A stretch of DNA of 64,000 nt, taken from NCBI GenBank assembly GCA_029378245.1, contig JARKIF010000117.1, forward strand, positions 1 to 64,000, given 5' to 3'. The notes below the pieces were generated by a model. It did no database searches and was not told the DNA's origin. It was given only the letters and a program-made list of their open reading frames with translations. Positions 11,078 through 20,897 of this stretch are shown here, in pieces; the first letter of the stretch is position 1, and the number at the start of each line of letters is the position of its first letter. The DNA comes from Roridomyces roridus (lineage: Eukaryota > Basidiomycota > Agaricomycetes > Agaricales > Mycenaceae). The position numbers were made by a program, and so were the translations under genes.

Positions 11078-11836
11078 GGATAATTCTATTGAGAAACCCC
11101 GGTTGCAGGCAGAAACCCCAGTTATAAATAGATATCTACGTGGAAACCCAGGTTGCGAGTTTCGGCAACAGTGCGGCAGATTTGATGCCAACAGAAGCCC
11201 GCCGACAGATGCCGATTGATCGGGTCTGCCACCATTCACTATACTGACTCTTTTCCTCGCGCCTTCACTCTCGCCCGTCGTCCACCAACTCCATATCAGA
11301 CACGCTACCCTCACCCCCCGTCTGACGCATCACCGCCAGGTCTGCCCTTTGTCCCGCTCATCACCAGTCCGGGTGGTTCGCATCGTCGCGAGCGTTGCCA
11401 ACGGTGTGGTTTCCCGACTTGACCATCCCCTCCATCCACCTCACGCTCGCGCGCCATGACCTCACCGTTGCCCGCAACACCCGCCCTTCTCTTTATTGAA
11501 ACTCCCCAGGTTGTCAATGCCGCCGCTCATCACTATTAACAACACCTGTATTTTACCTTGAATACCACTTTTTTCTTCTTCATTTCATTCGCAACGACCG
11601 ACGCCTCCCGACGCGCGAGTCAAGCCGTCAAGGAAGCTGCAACACGGTCACACGGCAGCGGCGGGTTGGCGGCAGGTCATATTTGGAGTTTTGCTGAGAC
11701 ATGCCGCTGGCAGCATCAATGATTAATCAAAACTGATCCAAATCAAGAAACCCCCGCTGAAATATTTTATTGACATGGGGTTTCCATATAAGAGGGGGTT
11801 TCTGGCTGCAACCGGGGTTTCTGAATAGAATTATCC
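11078..11836. mobile_element. 759 bp non-autonomous element with TIRs rich in AGAAACCCC
   Basis: The left end GGATAATTCTATT is followed by AGAAACCCCGGTTGCAG, and the right end is its reverse complement with single mismatches, about 40 bp in all. Subterminal copies of GAAACCC(C)NGGTTGC repeat at 11110 and 11140. The interior has no recognisable coding capacity. No clear target duplication was found, so the exact ends are uncertain. It is probably a MITE or deletion derivative of a DNA transposon. Confidence 0.65.
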
Positions 11837-11906
11837 TTGAATTCATAGTCCATGTGCAATTCCCAAAGGTAAATTGGCCCCGTGTTGTCACTGTTGTCTA
11901 TTCCTT

Positions 11907-12131
11907 TCACATAACTTGGTCGGTCGGTGTGTAGTTGAGTCCACGGATACCGCGAATGTACAGCTGTAGGTAGGACAGCGCGGCCCGCGCATTGATATCC
12001 TGGTCAAAAGCTGTCGTGAACTGAATATTAAGAATGTAAAACATGTGCGTACCGCCGAGAACGATGGCAGGAAGCGATGTATCCGATCCCGATGGCGGTT
12101 TAAAGCTTGTCGCCTGGTACAGGGTCGGCAA
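11907..12131 (-). other. Unidentified ORF remnant
   Basis: A 74-residue open frame with plausible protein composition (LYQATSFKPPSGS; LPAIVLGGTHMFYILNIQFT; ARAALSYLQLYIRGIRGL) ending at a stop. I do not recognise the family. It lies directly downstream of the P4-ATPase pseudogene pieces on the same strand and may be a fragment of another dead gene. No start or splice context supports an intact gene. Confidence 0.25.
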
Positions 12132-12179
12132 AGTCCGTGGAGAGTACTAAATGCAAAACGCACCAGTCAAATTCACAGC

Positions 12180-12665
12180 TTGATCCCCGCACGATGAAGT
12201 ATCTGACCTCGGCTCTCCTGCAGCTTATCCTCCATCTCAAAATCCTTCTCGATCAGCTCGCAAGCCGCCTCAATAGCTTTATCCCACCCATCAACCCGAC
12301 TCGCCGCCTCATTATCATACACCCTGCCCAGTCTGCATACTCCTCATGCAAAATCACCTTCCAAGCAACCCAAGTGTCCGCAATGTGCTGTACATGTTCG
12401 CAAACACCTGCATATCCCTTTTGGTCGACTCCTTGCACCGAGTCGCTTGAGACCAAAAAGTTTCTCGAAGAAGCTACGCGAGCGCACGGCTGGTTGGGTT
12501 GGGTATTGAGAGGCGGGTGGTGGGGGGTTTGTTGACCTCTTCGTCGAGGTGGCCACGGCGGTAATCTTCGATGACGTCCTTGATGGCGGTAACGGTCAGA
12601 ATGAAGGCGAGGGGCAAGACGGAGGCGGCCCCCGAGGTAGCACCAAACACAGGGAATACTGGGGA
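12180..12665 (-). pseudogene. Collapsed P4-ATPase (DNF-type phospholipid flippase) pseudogene
   Basis: Two pieces of a P4-ATPase lie next to each other with the middle missing. The upstream piece (about 12540-12660) reads VFPVFGATSGAASVLPLAF, LTVTAIKDVIEDYRR and LDEEVN, the second membrane segment and following loop. The downstream piece (12180-12440) reads WVAWKVILHEEYADWAG, KAIEAACELIEKDFE and KLQESRGQILHRAGIKL, from the nucleotide-binding/P-domain boundary. In intact flippases several hundred residues, including the DKTGT phosphorylation site, lie between them; here only about 100 bp do. There is also a stop after the first piece, a frame shift at RTL/VAW (about 12400) and a second near GCM/VYD. 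The gene is dead by internal deletion. Confidence 0.72.
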
Positions 12666-13699
12666 ATGGGATTAGTAGAGAACAAACACGCACATAGGAA
12701 GACAACGAGGACGAGGAAAAACAAGGTCACCCCAGGTCTGTAGCCGCGCACGTACCCCAACCGCGAAACTCGCGGCAAGGATCTCGCATGCGGGAACAGG
12801 CTGCGAGTGGAATATGAGAAGGGGGCATCGTAGTGAGAGGGAGATGTGGAGGAGATGAATCGCGTGGAAAGGAGGGGGCGGAAGAGAGAAGTCATAGCGG
12901 AAGGAAGGAAGGAATGAGGGGACCCGCAATGCGTGGGCGATGACTGAGATGAGAGAGTCGACAGTGCGAACGGACAAGGAAGGGTTAGACGGGGCGTCCA
13001 AATGGGCAGATATCCATCGAGGCCGGGAGACGAAGGCGCCGATGCCAGTGAAGACGGAGACAGCTTTGTGGTATTGGCAGCGGGACAACAAGTCAAGTCG
13101 AGTCTGCGCTTGTCGTTCTAAGTAGGCGTGCGGATGAAATATGTAGTGACGCACCTGTTCCCTCGTGCCCAACACCCCTGCCTTTGCAATAACGTAGCTG
13201 GCGCCCTGTTGACGCTTGGACGGCGATGGTCGTCTGGCGAGCGATTCTGGGCTTGAGCCGTCCATGGACACGAAGTTGTGTGTTGGCGAAGTCGGGTCCG
13301 AGCCCGTGCAAGGCAGACAGCTGAGAGCTGGCGGAAAGAGTGGAAAGATTCGGAGAGAGAAAGACTTTGAAGGCCTCGGAAGAAAGACTGCAGCGGCCAG
13401 CCCCGTTTTAGAAATGCTGTGCATTTCTCAAGCTTTCCTCCCAATCTCCTCCACACCCTGCTCCTCATACTGGCAAGCCTCGACGATAAGATCAGCCTCG
13501 GGGATTGTACATCCGCACACAGACCGTCGTTCTGAAATTCGACACACTATTCCGGCTTGGATCATCCACTCCCCTCATGAAAGCAGCCACCGACTCCTGA
13601 GTTTGCTGCGACCAACACTCGTACTCGGCCGTACTTATAGCCGTGCTTCACACGCATTCAACTCAGTAGGCATGGAATGACCGGATGTCGGGCTGGCTA
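12666..13699. other. No gene supported
   Basis: A 250-residue minus-strand open frame (13424-12672) is Ser/Pro/Arg-rich and resembles no family I know; low-complexity composition probably explains it. A short stretch near 13400 (gaaatgctgtgcatttct) recurs at 47383 with little else shared. No confident RNA gene or complete mobile element is seen. Confidence 0.3.
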
Positions 13700-14700
13700 A
13701 GGTGAGTGATCTGCAGACTGTCTGCCACCACCCTCATATCTCCCTCGTTTCGGACTCACTTTCCATCGTCCGGGCTGCCAGCACCGACTTCCGGACCCAT
13801 TCTGCACGACCCCGCTACCTAATGAGCTCTTCCTTGCACTGCGGCGTCGTCACCACCGTCAATGTGCGTCTGTCAGCAAAAACCACATGTCTCCCTTATT
13901 CCTCACTTGATTTGCTTCATCCTGGCTGGCGGCATCCACCTTCGATCCCTCTCTACTCGCCCCGAGCTCTACGTCGCCATGGCGTGCCGCCGCCGCCGCT
14001 GATTCCTGCCACTTCACCGCCCACACAACAAAAAACACCTCATACCTCCCTCGTCTCGGATTCGATTTCACTCATGTGGGCTCCCAACACCAACTATAGA
14101 TGCTACTCCACACGCTCCCACCATCCGATAACTTTTCAGTTGCCCTCGGGCGCTGACGCGGTGACCGATGTCCATCCAGTCAGCACCCAGCCACAAACCT
14201 CTTGTAACTCCCTCGTCCCGGGCTCAATTTCTTTCATCTTGGCTCCCAACACCGAATTTCAAAACCGCTGCACACGCTCCCTCCCCACATCGAGCTCTTC
14301 GTCACCACCCACTGCTGCCTTCGCTGCTCATGTCATCGAATCAGAAAAACCTTTCATTTTCGTTCGTCCGCCCCTCGATTACCTTCATTCGAGTTCGCTA
14401 AGTTCAGTTTAGATCCCCCTCCACACGCCCCTGCCACCTGTCTAGTTCTCAGTTGCCATCGGGCAGCGCCGCTGTCGTCAATGGCCCATGTCAGCACCCA
14501 GCTCAAGAAAATCCGCTTTTTGGCCTCGATTTCCAGCATTCAAACTCCAAGCATCTACCCTGGAATCCCTTCTACAAGCCCCTGCTACCCTCTGAGCTCT
14601 CCGTCATCGTCGAGCGCCGTCGTCGTCGTCGTCGTCGATGTGTCGATGCCACTGTCAATTCACAAGAACACCATCTTGACTCAATCCCTGGTGTTACCAC
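13700..14700 (-). repeat. Degenerate ~165 bp tandem repeat, cluster A
   Basis: Repeating modules recur on the + strand: a CTCCCTCGTCTCGGA-like segment, TTTCATCCTGGCTCCCAACAC, CACACGCTCC and GCCGTCGTC. The same modules, reverse-complemented, make up the cluster at 33.9-34.9 kb. Units are strongly diverged. The open frames here (such as 13702-14412) come from the repeat composition and are not genes. Confidence 0.6.
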
Positions 14701-15651
14701 TCAAATGTTTCTGGACTGCAAACCTCGCCCAACCGCCTCCTCCTTCACGACTCGCCAGCAGTGGAATACAAGTTGTTGTACTTACAGAAGTGGGAAGACT
14801 CACAGATACCATACACCGTCCAGCCGAGGAAGAGGCGAGTTTCAACGAAGGCTGCCAGAAGTTTTTGGGCTGTCTTGCAATCACGGTCCCGGTGTCGTTC
14901 ATGACATCCATACAGTCTGGTCGTTTTGAAAGGCAGAATATGACCCGAGACACCGCAGCGAGGTGAGATTGTGAGCGTGAAAGATGGCACTGGCTCGGTG
15001 TAATCGAGTTCTTGGGCGTTGAAACAAGGTCCTTGACGGTGATGGGCGGTGTGAGATTCAAGGTGCTGCCTGACGAGATTTTACTTAGTTGATGAACACA
15101 GCTTAAAGGATGCAGATTGGCCCGCGCACCGATAGTATTCCCTCCTCCGCCAGCGACCAGGAATCCAGGATGCTTCGCGTCGTGAGTACCAAGTACTTAT
15201 ATATCTTGAATTGTAAAGGAGATCGTGGCAAACGAAGGTGAGCAGGCTCAATATGGGTTCTTGCCTTTGGTAGATTCATTAATCAGTACAGCAGCATGCT
15301 GTCTCCACTCCTTGCCCGTTCTCGATTTGTTTCATACTTAGCTACCTTCGAATATGCATTCCGACCCTTCGAATGACATTCCCATCATTCCATTCAATCT
15401 ACTCCACTTTTGATCGATTTCGGGGAGGAGTCGTGTCCAAACGAGTAACCAATAAGGGCTCCCGCAAATTACCGGGAGCCTGACGGATCTGTCGGAAAAT
15501 GACGAGAGTAAGTAAGTATCCATATATGGGTTACTATCCTTCCTTCATAGATTCGTTATCCATCAGCGGACACCCGTCTTCCGTGGCTTTGATGTCCATT
15601 TACTCTTCCTCTTGCCCACCAACATCCCCCGTGCACAGGCTCTGCACCATG
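14701..15651. other. Gene-poor stretch, possible decayed gene
   Basis: Minus-strand frames around 14740-15060 show mildly protein-like text (NLTPPITVKDLVSTPKNS; FTLTISPRCGVSG; LLAAFVETRLFLGW) scattered over different frames, as in a decayed gene, but I cannot name a family. From 15070 to 15650 nothing is recognised. Confidence 0.25.
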
Positions 15652-16621
15652 AATCAGGATCCCCAAGTGTAGGTCTGCAGCTTAAATCTACCTCAGCAGC
15701 TTTCTTACATGCATTGCCCCTGCAGTCCTGGTGCATACCCCATCTACTCTCTGCCCTGGGAAGATGGAGTGTTGCATTCAGCCTCCCAAACCATGCTCCG
15801 GGAAATATATGAGATACTACAGAAGGATAGGACCATCCTTGGCGGCGGATTCAACGCAAGCCAAGCCCAAGCTTTGACATTGGCCTTGTGGGACTCTGCA
15901 ATCTCGGGGCCCTGGGTTGAACGTGAAGCAGCTGTCGAAAACCTACTTTTCAGTCACGGTCATTCTGGGCCAAATGTGTTTCTTGTATGCCATATCACCT
16001 CCCGTTTGTTGGGCTGTGATATGATCGAAGCAGTGTGAGTTTATCTAGGTCCTGCTAAAGACTGGTGGCAATTCTCACCGTCTGACCTTAGAATGAGAGG
16101 TCGCGATCGATCATGGAGGATTCCTCCAGAGCAATATATGGAGGATGCTCCACGGTAAGGTCATTGGTACTCTAGCATTCTACCTCAACACTAATCACTC
16201 TCATCCTGTTTGCAGTGTAGCTAATTCCCAATCAACTGCCACCTTCACCCACATTCCAGTGTCGGACTATGATCAGCTCTCTGAGTCCAACTTCAGTGAC
16301 TCCCAAGAAACCATCCAGCCAACCATTGAATATGACATTGGATCAAGTCTTTATAACTCGACAGCCCGCCAATTGTCTGGACTACTGGGTCCGTCAGGGA
16401 CTCATGAGCAAAATTTCAATGTTGTCAATGGTCACCGGTATGGAGCTTGTACTACCGTCCTCATTGTGTTAACCAATTTGCATCCTGTGCGCAGCGTAGA
16501 TGATTCCCGCTCAACCATTACCTCCCCCCACATTGACGCTGCCAGTCCGGAAGATGATCAACTCTCGGAGGCCGGCTCCAGCGACTCCCAAGAGACCGTC
16601 CGCCCAACCAAATACAACTAG
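15652..16621 (+). CDS. Hypothetical protein with duplicated C-terminal exon
   Basis: Reads MHCPCSPGAYPIYSLPWEDG, LREIYEILQKDRTILGGGFN, ALTLALWDSAISGPWVE and IEAV, then an intron at about 16035-16091, the exon MRGRDRSWRIPPEQYMEDAP, an intron at about 16155-16216, an exon with FTHIPVSDYDQLSESNFSDS, an intron near 16439-16495 and an exon with SPEDDQLSEAGSSDSQETVR ending at TAG 16619-16621. The last two exons and the 3' ends of the introns before them (cctgttt/gtgNgcag) are similar, so an exon plus intron was duplicated in tandem. The family is not recognised. The start is uncertain: ATG 15652 needs a very short intron, and ATG 15709 is an alternative. Confidence 0.4.
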
Positions 16622-16844
16622 TGTGGCGGGTTGGGATCGGAGTGAACTTTGGTGAATTTGTACCTATGCAACATATGTAGTATTTTCTGCCTTTCGATTT
16701 CCAGAATATGAACCCTACAAAAACGGGGCGCCATGGTCGTATACATTAAATACGTGTCATCGTACCCAACACGACCGTCTCAGCTAAGTATGGCCGGGCC
16801 GCCGGATTCTCCGTTTATATTGCCGAAACCATCGTGAAATGAGT

Positions 16845-17125
16845 ACAACGGGGGCATCCGTATCAACTTCCAGAAGGTTCCAGTTCGAAGCTGAGAAGGG
16901 CGGGGACTGCGGGGTGGTACCGGTCCAATTATATGAAGATTCCTGCTGAGGATGTTGAAGTCGATTCCCATGAAAGTTGAAACGGAGAGCGTGAGGGCGA
17001 TGAACGACTTGGGCGCAGTCAATAAAGTACGACGAGGGCGCCCGTATCAACTTCCAGTTCGAAGCTGAGAAGTTCAGGGTGGTACCGGTCCAATTCTATG
17101 AAGATTTCTTGCAATCATTTCCAGG
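16845..17125. repeat. Local direct duplication of about 90 bp
   Basis: The segment at about 16845-16945 (GTATCAACTTCCAG, GTTCGAAGCTGAGAAG, GGTGGTACCGGTCCAATT, TATGAAGATT) is repeated at about 17028-17112 with a 9 bp and a further small deletion. The flanks (16622-16844 and 17126-17380) hold nothing recognised. Confidence 0.6.
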
Positions 17126-17490
17126 TTCGGACATGCATGCCAGTGAGAACGAGACTGTACAGCCACTTGATCATGATCCGCTCACTTGACTGCGCCCACC
17201 TCCTCTCATCCACCCGTAGTGCCGGTCTGCGTACTTCTGGCCATGCCGCAGCGTGTAGTCGATTCAAGGAGGAGGGGATGAACAGAATCTGGGTTGGCTA
17301 CTGTGCGCATTCCCCAAAGAGCCGGTATTGACTCCTACTGGCCTTGTAGGAAAGATTTCAATATCTCGTTCGCTGCTGGGCCGAATTGCATCATCCGGCG
17401 TGTGAGCACGACCTTTCCGATTCACTCTACACGCTCCTGCCATTTGCTTGGCTCCTCCTTGCCATGCAGCGTCGTCGCTGCCATCGATAC

Positions 17491-17744
17491 ACAGGGGGGA
17501 ACCTCACTTTTCCGCACAGCAGGAATTTTATATTTCCGCAGTATTTCCGCATGATTTCCGCAACATTTCCGCGTGGCGGAAATGTGTTGATTTCATTACA
17601 TAATCATCAGATTCTCTGCTAAATTGGCAGATTTTGATTTTTATCACCTATTTTCGGAGCTGGCGGAAATGTTGCGGAAATACTGCGGAAATGTTGCGTA
17701 AATAAAGTATTTCCGCGGTGCGGAAAAGATGCCTTCCCCCCTGT
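17491..17744. mobile_element. Complete 254 bp MITE, TIR ACAGGGGGGAA, TSD GATAC
   Basis: The ends are ACAGGGGGGAA and TTCCCCCCTGT, flanked by the 5 bp direct repeat GATAC (17486-17490 and 17745-17749). Inside each end are clustered copies of TTTCCGCA/TGCGGAAA, typical of subterminal transposase-binding repeats. Removing the element and one GATAC rebuilds a tandem-repeat unit like the one at 17902, which confirms the boundaries. It is non-coding. Confidence 0.85.
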
Positions 17745-18489
17745 GATACCTGCCACATCATCACCCAACACGAAAACCCTTAAATCTCCTTCGTCCCGGA
17801 CTCGATTTCTTTCATCTCGGCTGCCAACCCCTACTTCGGATACCATTATACATGCCCCCACTGCCAGCCGACCTCTCTGTCGCCATCACGCGCCGTCGCT
17901 GCCGTCGATGCCTGCCACATCATCACCCTGCAATATTTTCATTGTCCCTGAGTCGATTTCCTTCATCCAAGCCCCCGTTCTCAACCTTAGATACGTCTCC
18001 GCATGCACCCGCCACTCCCTGAGCGCTCCGCTGCCCTCGACTGTCGCCACCGTCGTGCACTCCATGAAACCACAAAACAACATGTATTTCCCTCATCTCC
18101 GGCTCAAAGCTCTCCATCCAACCTCCCGTTCTGGACTATCAATGGTCCCTCACATGCCCCCGCCATTTTCTGAAGGCCCAGCTGCCGCTGAGTGCCGCCG
18201 CCGTCGTGCATGCCGTCGAACGACAAAAAAGCGTGCACCTCCCTCGTCTCCGGGTCGCATCCTTCAATCTCAACTCCCGTTCTCGACTATCCATGTCTCT
18301 CCACACTCCTCCACCATGTTCTGAGGACTGCGTGGACTTGAAATGCTGCCGCCGCCGTGCATGCCGTCAAATGATGAAAAACCATGTATCTGCCTCATCT
18401 CCGGCTCGAATCCCTCGGTGCCAGCTCCTGTTCTCGACTATCAACGGCACTCGACGCGCCTCCACCGGTTTCCAAGCACTCCGTAAACG

Positions 18490-18997
18490 TGTAATATCCG
18501 TGCCGGAGGGTAAGGACAAAGGGGCCGGAACCTGAGGTCGGAGGTCGGAGGTCGGAGGGACGTAGACCGAGGGTAATCCGGATGAGGTGAACGCTACTCG
18601 GAGGGAGAGCGCACCAGCCACTTGACTTCCGAGAGAGGAGTACTCGGAGACTAGATTGGCACAGAGGAATTGCGGAGGCAACACACGTTAATTAACTACT
18701 GACGTACATCACAATCGTATGTCCCATTTATACTAAGTAAGTATGACACGACCAAATGGAGTCAGAAGCGCGAAAGACAATAAGCTCTATGTTAAACAAT
18801 AAGAAAGAAGATGATGAAGATAATCACAATAAGGGAAACACTCAGAACGACTTCATTGCGTGAAAACCCTATCGGATTGTGCAATACGACGAATCGGATG
18901 CATCATTGGTCGGAGCGTCCGGAACAGTCGGAGATGTTCCGGACCGGAGGTGGTCGGAGGATGTCGGAAGGACGGGGTTGGTGACATGGATATAACA
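18490..18997. repeat. Solo LTR, 508 bp, TSD AAACG
   Basis: Begins TGTAATATCC and ends GGATATAACA (TG...CA with inverted termini), flanked by AAACG on both sides (18485-18489 and 18998-19002). The interior has GTCGGAGG repeats and no coding capacity. It is probably left by LTR-LTR recombination of a retrotransposon. Confidence 0.8.
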
Positions 18998-19500
18998 AAA
19001 CGAAAAATACCGCCGTCGCCGTTCCATGCCATCAAATCATCAAAAAGCGCACTTCACGATTGGAACCATCACCACACGCCCCCGCAACTCGATAAGGCAT
19101 ATGAGGACTTACAGCCCCGCCGTCGCCGTTGATACACATCACACCACCCAGATTCCGGCCGTGTCACCACAACCCACGGTGTCTCACTCATTTGAGACCG
19201 AATCACTCCATTCAAGATACCTAAATCACGTTCGGAACCCTTCTCACATTCCCCCGCAACTCGCCAAGCCATATTGCGGCTTCGGCGTCGTTGTTGATAC
19301 CCATCTCGCCGTCCATTGTCACAAAATCCACCGTATTTCACTCAATACAGACCCAAATTCCTTCATCCAACTCACCTACATCACATTTGGAACCTCCGCC
19401 ACATGACCCCTCTAATTCGGCATGCATTGGACGCTGTGCGATCCCGCCGTCCGCTGATATCTACCAGATACACAGAAAAGGTCCCTTAATCTCTCCGCGT

Positions 19501-20329
19501 CCGAGTCATTTCGGCTGATTTTTTTTTCCAGACTGATCGAGCCAATGCCAATGGACGAACCGTTCAAGTGGGTCACATTCGGTGAGTCTTTTGAACGGCT
19601 TTCGGGCTGGAGCCACTCTCAAGTCGACTCAAGTAAATCCATGCTAGCTCGGTCGAATCGCGCTCTCGAGTTGAATATTCGAGTCGGGAGTTGGTGGTGT
19701 GGCTTACTTTTTGGCTGGCTCAAATCGCGCTCCAGCCATCTTGACCGCAACATTCCTCTGCCCTTCTGTACATTGTTTGTTTTGTATGCAGCTACTTGCA
19801 ATAAATCTTATGTCTTCTTTTGCGGTGCAAGTGTGTAGAATCCGTTTGTGGCTGTAGTGGCTGTACAGGTGCGTTCTCACTTTTGCGTCGATCTCGAAAG
19901 CTACCTGCCACTCTACTGCGTCCACGGACCTCAAAATACACACCGTGGTTACTTCAGAGGTAGAGCTGGAGGAGAATCGGGTCCCGGGACACGCCTTCAC
20001 GGTGCGTCGCTCACAAGCTTTGAGAATGGAGTACGAACGATGGTGGAACTCGATGGAGGCCATAGATTTTCGGGCGCTGTGGGAGGCTGGAGATTTGGAG
20101 GGAATCCAAAAGCGCTTTGACCCCTGCCACTGGGAAACACGACTGTGGCGTGATATGCACGTGTCTCTAGTAGAATGTATATAGACGTAGAATACTGTCC
20201 ATCATCCTGCAAGTGAAGAAAAGGTGTTAGTTGAAGGCGACCAACGGGCCGATGAACTATGACGCACCAACTCTGCAGAAGCCACCGTGACTTGCAGCTC
20301 TGTCATTGATTTTTATAGCGCAGGTGATA
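19501..20329. other. No supported gene; one short ORF
   Basis: A plus-strand ORF at 19945-20184 (EYERWWNSMEAIDFRALWEA; MHVSLVECI) has plausible amino-acid composition but no family I recognise and no clear start. The rest shows nothing identifiable. Confidence 0.25.
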
Positions 20330-20600
20330 GAACGCTCTTCTCGACGTTCTCGAAGCTCCACACATGCTTCAAAGATCCAGAAACGGCAACACACAGAGTG
20401 AGGTGTCGGACATCATCGTCACCGACGCCGGACTCCCATGGCGGCCGTCAGATGATCGAATGGCAGAGGCGAGGTGGCAGACATCGGTGACGATGACGGG
20501 CTCGGACAACGTCGTAGACGCTATCCAGCTCATAAAGTTCATATATCTAGATATGTACGGGCCTTAGTCCAGGTACGTTTTGCGATACTTACAGGCCTTT
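20330..20600 (+). repeat. ~170 bp repeat, cluster C, with terminal segment
   Basis: Contains GAGGTGGCAGACATCGGTGA, then GGGCTCGGACAAC and a GCTATCCAG-like segment, matching the unit at 34064 in the same orientation. It is followed by TATCTAGATATGTAC, GGCCTTAGTCCAGGTACG and TTTTGCGATACTTAC, which is the reverse complement of the segment that begins cluster D at 33886. Confidence 0.6.
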
Positions 20601-20897
20601 GCCAGGTCAGCTTGGGGGCTGTTGGCGGCTTCTCGGCGGAGGTCCTTGAAGCCCTGGTGATGATTTTTGATGCTTTCGGAGCCTCAAATGAGCCATCACT
20701 GTTGATCGGAGACGATTTTGCCATCAATTCTGATAAAATACACATAGAAAGGTAGATAATCAAAAAGGCCAAATAGGGAAATGATCTAATATGACTCGGC
20801 ACCTCGGCAACCCGCGTACACACCCAAAAAAACACAGAAACCATGCCCCAGCTGCCGCTGAAGCCAAGAAACGCCGTACACTCCTACGCAGCCTCCA
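20601..20897. other. Intergenic, nothing recognised
   Basis: Stretch between repeat cluster C and the 3' end of the following minus-strand gene. No coding or repeat structure is identified. Confidence 0.3.

Larger units (their letters stand above)
17380..19500 (-). repeat. Degenerate ~165 bp tandem repeat, cluster B
   Basis: Same modules and orientation as cluster A. The phrase GCCRTCGATRCCTGCCACAT recurs at 17480/17750 and 17902. After removing the inserted MITE the spacing is about 165 bp. The MITE at 17491-17744 and the solo LTR at 18490-18997 are both inserted into repeat units, so the array is older than both. Open frames here are composition artefacts. Confidence 0.62.

Noticed and set aside
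12672..13424. 250-residue minus-strand ORF
   Set aside because: Ser/Pro/Arg-rich, no recognisable domain, overlaps a repeat-rich region; length alone is not enough.
13702..14412. 236-residue plus-strand ORF
   Set aside because: Consists of the tandem-repeat modules; open by composition and not conserved between units.
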